From Hyphomicrobiales bacterium (GTDB lineage: Bacteria; Pseudomonadota; Alphaproteobacteria; Rhizobiales; GCA-2746425): a stretch of 5,764 bases of DNA. Of the stretch, positions 1-4,651 are shown one piece after another (within the stretch, counting starts at the first letter, position 1; every line of letters starts with the position of its first letter). The stretch spans positions 28,504-34,267 of the forward strand of contig NVXB01000015.1 in assembly GCA_002746425.1 (NCBI GenBank). The letters run 5' to 3'. Made by a program: the position numbers and the translations under genes. Below the pieces are notes generated by a model that saw only the letters and a program-made list of their open reading frames with translations, was not told where the DNA came from and made no database searches.

Positions 1-91
1 TGATGGCCGCGCGCACCGTGTCATACCAATGATTGGATTTTTAACGCGCTAACGCTGTGGTATGGCTTAAAAAACCTAAAGGTGATTTGCT
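1..91 (+). promoter_or_regulatory. Leader region upstream of pccB
   Basis: No gene is visible here, although the end of a gene lying to the left cannot be excluded because the window starts here. The stretch contains an interrupted inverted repeat ATACCA (23-28) / TGGTAT (58-63), a small palindrome CCAAT-g-ATTGG (26-36), and a direct repeat TAACGC at 42-47 and 50-55. These could be operator half-sites for pccB, but each is short and may be chance. I see no convincing -35/-10 pair: TTAACG (41-46) and TATGGC (61-66) are only 14 bases apart. The promoter may be here in a weak form or lie further left. Confidence 0.3.
78..85 (+). promoter_or_regulatory. Ribosome binding site of pccB
   Basis: AAAGGTGA ends six bases before the ATG at 92. 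It is a good Shine-Dalgarno match and supports the chosen start of pccB. Confidence 0.8.
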
Positions 92-1624
92 ATGACACAT
101 GTGTTGGAAGAGTTGGAACAACGGCGCGAAGCTGCGCGTTTGGGCGGTGGTCAGCACCGTATTGATGCACAGCACGCCAAGGGCAAACTGACCGCGCGCG
201 AGCGGCTGGACGTGCTGCTCGATGATGGTTCCTTTGAAGAATACGACATGTTTGTGCAGCATCGCTGTACCGATTTTGGCATGGAAGACAAGCAATTTGC
301 TGGCGATGGTGTCGTCACTGGCTGGGGCACCATTAATGGCCGCCCGGTGTTTGTTTTCGCCAAGGATTTTACCGTTTTCGGTGGCTCGCTATCTGAAACC
401 CATGCCCGCAAAATCACCAAAATTCAGGATATGGCGCTTAAAAATCGCACGCCGATTATCGGCCTGTTTGATGCTGGCGGTGCGCGCATTCAAGAGGGCG
501 TTGCCGCGTTGGCTGGCTACGGCGAAGTGTTTCAGCGCAATGTGCTGGCCTCTGGCGTTATCCCGCAAATCTCGGTGATTATGGGCCCTTGCGCGGGCGG
601 CGATGTGTATTCGCCTGCGATGACCGACTTCATCTATATGGTGCGCGACACCAGCTATATGTTCGTCACCGGTCCCGAAGTGGTCAAAACCGTGACCAAC
701 GAAACGGTGACCTCGGAAGAGCTTGGCGGCGCGTCGATCCACACCACCAAATCCTCGGTCGCCGATGGCGCGTTTGATAATGATGTCGATGCCTTGCTGC
801 AAGTGCGCCGTCTGGTGGATTTTTTGCCGTCCAGCAACACGGCTGACTTGCCGGAGCTGGCGGTGATTGACGACCCGAGCCGTATTGAAAACTCGCTGGA
901 TACGCTGATCCCGGATAGCGCCAACAAGCCTTATGACGTGAAAGAGCTGATCCGCAAAACCGTGGATGATGGCGATTTCTTCGAGGTGCAGGAAAGCCAC
1001 GCCGCCAATATTGTGGTGGGTTTTGGCCGCATTGAAGGGCGCACCGTGGGTGTTGTTGCCAACCAACCAATGGTGCTTGCCGGTGTTCTGGACAGCGATG
1101 CCAGCCGAAAAGCCGCCCGCTTTGTGCGCTTTTGTGATTGTTTCAACATTCCACTGGTCACCTTTGTCGATGTGCCTGGGTTTTTGCCCGGAACGGCGCA
1201 GGAATATGGCGGCTTGATCAAGCACGGCGCAAAGCTGCTGTTTGCCTATGCCGAGGCGACGGTGCCCAAAATCACCATCATCACCCGAAAAGCCTATGGC
1301 GGCGCGTATGATGTGATGGCGTCTAAACATTTGCGCGGCGATGTTAATTACGCTTGGCCCAGCGCGCAGATTGCCGTGATGGGCGCGCGCGGCGCGGTGG
1401 AAATCATTTTCCGAAAAGATATCAAGGATGCCGACAAGATTGCCGAGCATACCAAAAACTATGAGGACCGGTTCTTATCGCCGTTTGTGGCGGCGGAGCG
1501 TGGCTATATTGATGATGTCATCATGCCACATTCCACCCGCAGACGTGTATCAAAGGCGCTGAAAATGTTGCGCAACAAGAAGCTGGAAAATCCGTGGAAG
1601 AAACACGATAATATCCCTTTATGA
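92..1624 (+). CDS. pccB: Propionyl-CoA carboxylase beta chain (carboxyltransferase)
   Basis: This 510-residue protein is the carboxyltransferase subunit of biotin-dependent propionyl-CoA carboxylase. It transfers the carboxyl group from carboxybiotin on the alpha chain to propionyl-CoA, giving methylmalonyl-CoA, in the cytoplasm. Seen: two crotonase-like halves of about 250 residues each; the N-terminal half has FDAGGARIQEG (126-136) and the glycine-rich GPCAGG (165-170), and the C-terminal half has VDVPGFLPG (359-367), RKAYGGAYDVM (399-409) and NYAWPSAQIAVMG (419-431). The paired glycine turns match the oxyanion-hole loops of this family, and the length is typical. Asp417, just before NYAWP, probably sits at the position that in actinobacterial homologues favours propionyl- over acetyl-CoA; this is inference by recalled alignment. 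The N-terminus (MTHVLEELEQRREAARLGGG) and the ribosome binding site support the start. The alpha (biotin) subunit gene does not follow. A methylcrotonyl- or acetyl-CoA carboxylase is less likely. Confidence 0.95.
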   Translation: MTHVLEELEQRREAARLGGGQHRIDAQHAKGKLTARERLDVLLDDGSFEEYDMFVQHRCTDFGMEDKQFAGDGVVTGWGTINGRPVFVFAKDFTVFGGSLSETHARKITKIQDMALKNRTPIIGLFDAGGARIQEGVAALAGYGEVFQRNVLASGVIPQISVIMGPCAGGDVYSPAMTDFIYMVRDTSYMFVTGPEVVKTVTNETVTSEELGGASIHTTKSSVADGAFDNDVDALLQVRRLVDFLPSSNTADLPELAVIDDPSRIENSLDTLIPDSANKPYDVKELIRKTVDDGDFFEVQESHAANIVVGFGRIEGRTVGVVANQPMVLAGVLDSDASRKAARFVRFCDCFNIPLVTFVDVPGFLPGTAQEYGGLIKHGAKLLFAYAEATVPKITIITRKAYGGAYDVMASKHLRGDVNYAWPSAQIAVMGARGAVEIIFRKDIKDADKIAEHTKNYEDRFLSPFVAAERGYIDDVIMPHSTRRRVSKALKMLRNKKLENPWKKHDNIPL

Positions 1625-1638
1625 GTGTTGATTCTCAG

Positions 1639-1657
1639 GTTAGTTTCTCAAACTAAT
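1639..1657 (+). terminator. Possible weak hairpin after pccB
   Basis: TTAGTTT (1640-1646) and AAACTAA (1650-1656) form a 7-bp stem with a three-base loop, extendable by a G-T pair. It begins 15 bases after the pccB stop and is followed by TTTCT. The stem is AT-rich and the T run is short, so termination would be inefficient; some read-through into the next gene on the same strand is likely. Confidence 0.35.
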
Positions 1658-1692
1658 TTCTGGCGCTTAATCCCAATAGGTTTTTTAATACT

Positions 1693-2391
1693 ATGCGTAC
1701 GCATCCATATCCGATTACTCCGTTCCAACGGTTTTTCTATATTTGGATGCCGCCGCTCATCGCCATAGCTGTGCTGGCACTGGCGATGGCCTCGACGGAT
1801 TTGTACAAAGTGTTTGCCGCAGATGAGGTGGGCTTGCTTGAAACAATCCACATTATCATTCCGCTGGTCGGGTTTGTCATCGCGGTTCGGTTGTTCTTTA
1901 TCTATCGCAAGGCTGGCAACCGCACGGGTATGGCGCTCATCGGCTTCGCCGCCTTGGTGTGCCTGTATATTGGTGGGGAAGAGGCCAGTTACGGCCAGCA
2001 TTTCTTCGGCTGGAAGGCGCAAGGGCTGGTGCTGGAGCTGAATGACCAGCAAGAGACTAATCTGCACAATATGAGCTATTGGTTTGACCAAAAACCACGC
2101 TTGGTACTGGAATTGGCGATTATTTTTGGCGGGTTGTTGCTGCCGATATTCCCGGATTTCTTCAAGAAATACGTACCAAAAGGCCTGTGGCTTTACGCGC
2201 CAACCACGCTGTTTTTACCCACCAGTGTTTTGATGGTGCTGGTACGTTTGCCTGAGCGGCTGAATTTTGAGGGAGCGGCACTGTTTCCCTCCATCATCCG
2301 CTACAGCGAATTGCAGGAGGTGTATCTGTACCTGTTCATCACGCTGTATCTGTATTTCGTGCTGATTATTGAGCGGCATCATCGGGGGTAG
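1693..2391 (+). CDS. Six-helix inner-membrane protein of unknown function
   Basis: This 232-residue protein is strongly hydrophobic, with about six membrane segments near residues 14-33, 49-71, 79-96, 136-154, 165-185 and 207-226. A polar block follows segment three: GEEASYGQHFFGW (95-107) and then N117, QQETNLHN (119-126). A late R-Y-S-E-L-Q-E stretch (203-209) places two acidic residues at the start of the last helix. I recall similar blocks (GEE-x-S-x-G-Q ... N-x-Q-x-E-x-N-L-H-N) in uncharacterised bacterial membrane proteins but cannot name a family. Glu96, Glu97, Gln102, His103, His125 and Asn126 could form a metal or substrate site, which is inference. The gene starts 68 bases after pccB on the same strand, so co-transcription is possible. 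The ribosome binding site is weak (AGG at 1678-1680, 12 bases upstream), so translation may be low. No signal peptide cleavage site is evident. Confidence 0.8.
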   Translation: MRTHPYPITPFQRFFYIWMPPLIAIAVLALAMASTDLYKVFAADEVGLLETIHIIIPLVGFVIAVRLFFIYRKAGNRTGMALIGFAALVCLYIGGEEASYGQHFFGWKAQGLVLELNDQQETNLHNMSYWFDQKPRLVLELAIIFGGLLLPIFPDFFKKYVPKGLWLYAPTTLFLPTSVLMVLVRLPERLNFEGAALFPSIIRYSELQEVYLYLFITLYLYFVLIIERHHRG

Positions 2392-2623
2392 GGTGATGAT
2401 GGGTGTTGCCTAAATTCTCAGGCTGTTTACTTTTTCGGTAAAGCCATACTACGAAATTAACGATAGCGATTAGAAACGCAGCAAGAAAAAACAGTTCGCC
2501 TGTAAAATGCTTTTTGTCAACAAGCATAAGAAATGTCCATATAACCAAGAACGTTATGCTGAATTGCTGTGCTTGCTCTTTAAATTTCTTATCCTTAAGC
2601 ATTTCCAAAAATATTTTTAACAT
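2366..2623 (-). CDS. Small two-helix membrane protein, hypothetical
   Basis: This 85-residue protein starts with a lysine-rich amphipathic stretch (MLKIFLEMLKDKKFKEQ), followed by two likely membrane helices at about 20-36 and 44-62. A basic stretch (YRKSKQ) then leads to a polar, histidine-rich tail (THHHPTPDD). By the positive-inside rule both ends would face the cytoplasm. I do not recognise a family. The minus-strand GGGAA a few bases before the ATG is a moderate ribosome binding site. Its GC content is about 35% by hand count over 2401-2623, clearly below pccB and the formaldehyde genes, which suggests a transferred or weakly constrained gene. Its last 26 bases overlap the end of the convergent membrane gene. 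The coherent hydrophobicity pattern argues for a real gene, but it could still be a chance reading frame. Confidence 0.55.
   Translation of the reverse strand: MLKIFLEMLKDKKFKEQAQQFSITFLVIWTFLMLVDKKHFTGELFFLAAFLIAIVNFVVWLYRKSKQPENLGNTHHHPTPDDAAQ
2377..2401. terminator. Hairpin across the convergent gene ends
   Basis: CATCATC (2377-2383) and GATGATG (2395-2401) can pair with an 11-base loop that contains the stop codon of the plus-strand membrane gene. There is no T run on either side, so a terminator role is doubtful. The position between two facing genes is the only supporting context. Confidence 0.2.
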
Positions 2624-2791
2624 TTGGTTCCCATGTGTTTAACGGAGACCTTCTATCATAAGTTGTTCCCAACTTTTGTCTAGCATTGTCAAATCTGCCA
2701 AATGCTTGGAAGGCGTGGTGCAAATGCTGGCTGATGGTCGTATTTGATATTGTTCTCATGGGCTATTTGCGAGCATTGCCATCCCACTACC

Positions 2792-2906
2792 GTCATTCCC
2801 CAGAACTGGCCAAGACTTGATCTTAGGATTCAGAGCAACCGCTGACCACGCGCATACTTTGCATGCTCAGCACCGACTGGATGCCAAGATCAAGTCTTGG
2901 CATGAC
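2792..2906. repeat. Paired palindrome A1
   Basis: The left arm (2792-2833) and right arm (2877-2906) are inverted copies facing each other across a 43-base spacer, with GTCAT at both outer ends. The right arm has its own stem, GCCAAGA-tcaag-TCTTGGC. The left arm carries about 12 extra bases after GTCAT compared with A2, plus substitutions, so it looks decayed. The right arm is identical to that of A2 over 30 bases. Transcribed, the whole element would fold into a long hairpin. Confidence 0.85.
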
Positions 2907-2968
2907 GAAACGGGGAAGGATTTGCCTGAATTTGATTGACTCGAAGCTTGCCGCGCCATCCCACTACC

Positions 2969-3110
2969 GTCATCCTCGGGCTTGACCCGGGGACCCATAG
3001 GCGTGAGCAGATTGCCTGCCTCGATGATTGGACATTTGCGTGTGCCCCATCCGTTGCATGGGTCCCTCCCCAATCTAGTTGAGGACAGGCTTATCAAGCC
3101 CGAGGATGAC
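2969..3110. repeat. Paired palindrome B1
   Basis: The left arm is 2969-2998 and the right arm 3058-3110. The outer 17 bases (from GTCATCCTCGGG) and the inner 9 bases (GGGACCCAT / ATGGGTCCC) are perfect inverted repeats. The right arm contains an extra segment of about 23-27 bases (near 3067-3093) absent from the left arm. Both arms are identical to those of B2, base for base. The 59-base loop (2999-3057) is homologous to the B2 loop only after reverse complementing. Confidence 0.9.
2999..3057 (+). repeat. Loop segment of B1, inverted relative to B2
   Basis: This 59-base segment aligns to the reverse complement of 3541-3598 with about 7 substitutions and one single-base gap, roughly 87% identity. 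Shared landmarks are GCAGATTGCCTG, CTCGATGATT, GCGTGTG and CATCCGTTGC. Because the arms on both sides are in direct orientation in the two copies, only this loop has turned around. Confidence 0.9.
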
Positions 3111-3167
3111 GGGTGGGGGAACACATGCAGGCATCGAAACCAGATTGCACTCACGTTGCAGCATCGC

Positions 3168-3275
3168 TTCCCGGACTTGATCCGGGACCTTCAGCGCCGG
3201 CTGGCTAAGGCTTGGCACGGTGGGCTTGATTGGTTCCAGCGATGGCGCATAAGACCCCGGATCAAGTCCGGGGAA
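3168..3275. repeat. Paired palindrome C
   Basis: The left arm (3168-3191, core CCCGGACTTGATCCGGG) and right arm (3251-3275, core CCCCGGATCAAGTCCGGGG) are inverted copies around a 59-base loop. Each arm is also palindromic around the asymmetric centre CTTGA/TCAAG. It has the same plan as A and B but a different stem sequence, and it occurs once, between the two composite units. Confidence 0.85.
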
Positions 3276-3345
3276 TGAGTGTGGTGCGTGACGGGCGGTG
3301 GCATCCGCTACGGTAGACCAGCGTCCGCAACCATTCCTCCCATCC

Positions 3346-3448
3346 GTCATCCCAAGACTTGATCTTGGGATCCAGAAAACGGCTGACCACGTACACACTC
3401 TTCCACTCTCGGCACTGACTGGATGCCAAGATCAAGTCTTGGCATGAC
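3346..3448. repeat. Paired palindrome A2
   Basis: The left arm (3346-3375) and right arm (3419-3448) are inverted copies of 30 bases with two mismatches, separated by a 43-base spacer. The mismatches are paired inside each arm: the left arm closes its stem with C-G (CCCAAGA...TCTTGGG) and the right arm with G-C (GCCAAGA...TCTTGGC). Each arm thus keeps its own hairpin while differing from the other. The spacer resembles that of A1 in the same orientation (shared GCTGACCACG). Confidence 0.9.
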
Positions 3449-3510
3449 GAAACGGGGAAGGGTTTGCCTGTATTTGATTGGCTCGAAGCTTGCCGCGCCA
3501 TCCTACTACC

Positions 3511-3651
3511 GTCATCCTCGGGCTTGACCCGGGGACCCATGCAACGGATGTGACACACGCAATGGCTAATCATCGAGACAGGCAATCTGCCCACGCTTAT
3601 GGGTCCCTCCCCAATCTAGTTGAGGACAGGCTTATCAAGCCCGAGGATGAC
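3511..3651. repeat. Paired palindrome B2
   Basis: The left arm (3511-3540) and right arm (3599-3651) are identical to those of B1 and in the same orientation, including the extra segment in the right arm. Only the loop (3541-3598) differs: it is the reverse complement of the B1 loop. Because the element lies downstream of the minus-strand hydrolase gene, its transcript hairpin could protect the 3' end or help termination; this is inference. Confidence 0.9.
3541..3598 (-). repeat. Loop segment of B2, inverted relative to B1
   Basis: This 58-base segment begins GCAACGGATG, the reverse complement of the end of the B1 loop, and ends CCACGCTT, matching the reversed beginning of the B1 loop. Similarity to B1 in direct orientation is not seen. 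Which of the two orientations is ancestral cannot be told from two copies. Confidence 0.9.
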
Positions 3652-3717
3652 GAGTGGTGGGGTGTCGGTCGTATGTGGGCCGATGACGGAATGTGGTTGC
3701 TCGTGGAGAAGGCTTTG

Positions 3718-4572
3718 CTACCCGTTCAACCGCTTGGCGTGCCAGCCAATATGATCGGCCATAAATGTCGAGATGAAATAGTATGAATGATCATACCCCT
3801 CGTGACGGCGCAGGGTTAGGTTGACGCCCGCTTTGGCGCAGGCGGCTTCCAGTGCTTCGGGGTTTAGATTGGGCAAAAACTCATCGTCCAGGCCTTGGTC
3901 GACCAAGGTGTCGGGCAGGGTGGCGCCATCTTCCAGCAGGGAGACGGTATCCACCGTTCGCCAGACTTTCTCATCCGCGCCAAGAAATTTGGTAAAAGCG
4001 TTGCGGCCCCATTCGGATTGGTTGGGCGTGGCGATGGGCGCAAAGGCGGAGACGGATTTATAGCGGCCGGGGTTTTTGAGCGCCAAGGTCATCGCGCCGT
4101 GGCCGCCCATGGAATGGCCAAAGATTGATTCTTTTGAATCGCTTACCGCAAAATGCTGCGAAATCAGTTTTGGCAGCTCATCGGTGATGTAGCGCTCCAT
4201 CTGATAATTCGCGGCATAGGGTGCCTGCGTGGCGTTGAGATAAAATCCCGCGCCAGTGCCAAAATAATAAACCTCTTCATCGGCGACATCATCCCCGCGC
4301 GGGCTGGTATCCGGGCACACAATGATGATGCCGTGCTCTGCCGCCGCCGCGCGATATTCACCCTTTTCCATGACATTGGCATGGCTGCAGGTCAGCCCGC
4401 TGAGATAGGTCAGCGTGGGGCAATTGCCGGTTTTGGCTTGCGGGGGCAGAAAAATCGCAAAGGTCATTTTGCACTGGCAGGCCTCGCTGAAATGCGAATA
4501 GACTTGCTGCAATCCACCATGGCTGTGGCGCTCTTCGAGCAATTCAATCGGGCTGTTATTATCGTTGCTCAT
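3718..4572 (-). CDS. fghA: S-formylglutathione hydrolase
   Basis: This 284-residue cytoplasmic serine hydrolase cleaves S-formylglutathione to formate and glutathione, the last step of glutathione-dependent formaldehyde detoxification. Seen: an alpha/beta-hydrolase (esterase D type) with the nucleophile elbow GHSMGG (152-157, Ser154), an acid in DQGLDDEF (225-232; Asp229 or Asp230) and a histidine in GYDHSYYF (259-266; His262). The family signature YLSGLTCSHANVMEKGEY (56-73), with a conserved Cys62, and PDTSPRG (87-93) are present. Length is normal (about 280). The minus-strand AAGGA at 4579-4583, six bases before the ATG, supports the start. It lies 79 bases downstream of the dehydrogenase that makes its substrate. 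Also known as frmB in enterobacteria. No missing residues or truncation are seen. Confidence 0.96.
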   Translation of the reverse strand: MSNDNNSPIELLEERHSHGGLQQVYSHFSEACQCKMTFAIFLPPQAKTGNCPTLTYLSGLTCSHANVMEKGEYRAAAAEHGIIIVCPDTSPRGDDVADEEVYYFGTGAGFYLNATQAPYAANYQMERYITDELPKLISQHFAVSDSKESIFGHSMGGHGAMTLALKNPGRYKSVSAFAPIATPNQSEWGRNAFTKFLGADEKVWRTVDTVSLLEDGATLPDTLVDQGLDDEFLPNLNPEALEAACAKAGVNLTLRRHEGYDHSYYFISTFMADHIGWHAKRLNG

Positions 4573-4578
4573 GGCATG

Positions 4579-4583
4579 TCCTT
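4579..4583 (-). promoter_or_regulatory. Ribosome binding site of fghA
   Basis: AAGGA on the minus strand stands six bases before the fghA ATG and decides between it and an out-of-frame ATG four bases upstream. Confidence 0.75.
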
Positions 4584-4607
4584 AAAAAGTGGGGGGCGCA
4601 AAAGTAA

Positions 4608-4632
4608 GCCGGGAGCGATGGTCACCCCCGGC
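4608..4632 (-). terminator. Intercistronic GC hairpin, possible attenuator
   Basis: GCCGGG (4608-4613) and CCCGGC (4627-4632) form a 6-bp GC stem with a 13-base loop in the 79-base gap between the dehydrogenase and hydrolase genes. On the minus strand it is followed by TTACTTTT. This resembles a weak terminator that could lower hydrolase relative to dehydrogenase transcript, or an RNA-stabilising hairpin. The stem is short. Confidence 0.3.
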
Positions 4633-4651
4633 AAATTTTTAGGTCAAAAAC

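Larger units (their letters stand above)
2778..3110. repeat. Composite repeat unit, copy 1 (A1 + linker + B1)
   Basis: The unit consists of paired palindrome A1 (2792-2906), a 62-base linker (2907-2968) and paired palindrome B1 (2969-3110). The same arrangement recurs in direct orientation at 3346-3651. The linkers agree at 58 of 62 positions by eye. The last 14 bases of the linker (2955-2968, GCCATCCCACTACC) also stand immediately before A1 at 2778-2791, so A and B elements sit in the same local context. The duplication predates several substitutions and one insertion in A1. Confidence 0.9.
3346..3651. repeat. Composite repeat unit, copy 2 (A2 + linker + B2)
   Basis: This second direct copy of the A-linker-B unit contains A2 (3346-3448), linker (3449-3510) and B2 (3511-3651). 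It is offset about 554 bases from copy 1 at A and 542 at B; the difference reflects the extra bases in A1 and one loop indel. The copies must stem from a duplication of the full unit, followed by inversion of one B loop. It ends about 67 bases before the stop of the minus-strand hydrolase gene, so it lies in that gene's 3' untranslated region if transcription continues. Confidence 0.9.
2624..3717. other. Gene-free stretch dominated by paired palindromic repeats
   Basis: No convincing gene occurs in these roughly 1.1 kb. Positions 2624-2777 are unremarkable AT-rich sequence, with one small inverted repeat AAGTTG/CAACTT (2660-2675); they should hold the promoter of the small minus-strand membrane gene, but I cannot point to a good one. 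From about 2778 to 3651 the DNA is nearly all repeat: paired palindromes A1, B1, C, A2 and B2. Open frames here translate to peptides such as MGPRVKPEDDG and RPRIKSG, typical spurious translations of these repeats. Positions 3652-3717 hold nothing recognisable. Confidence 0.85.

Noticed and set aside
1..3. TGA at the very start as the stop of a preceding gene
   Set aside because: Nothing upstream is visible, so the reading frame cannot be tested.
389..1450. Long minus-strand open frame of 353 codons inside pccB
   Set aside because: It lies wholly opposite pccB, whose product is unmistakable; its histidine- and arginine-rich translation is typical of an antisense shadow in GC-rich coding DNA.
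2655..2692. Minus-strand promoter TTGACA (2687-2692) with TATGAT (2655-2660) for the small membrane gene
   Set aside because: The spacing is 26 bases, too long for a standard sigma-70 type promoter, although both hexamers look good alone.
2792..3651. CRISPR array
   Set aside because: The repeats are few, paired head to head, of several classes and unevenly spaced; no regular repeat-spacer pattern and no cas gene is present.
2792..3651. Insertion sequence remnant
   Set aside because: There is no transposase fragment, and the arms occur as self-palindromic pairs rather than a single pair of terminal inverted repeats. A small non-autonomous element is still possible and is treated as a finding.
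2867..3786. Several open frames of 95-110 codons on both strands within the repeat cluster
   Set aside because: Their translations are the repetitive peptides these palindromes give in any frame (PEDDG, GLDPG, RPRIKSG), they overlap one another, and they lack ribosome binding sites and gene-like composition.
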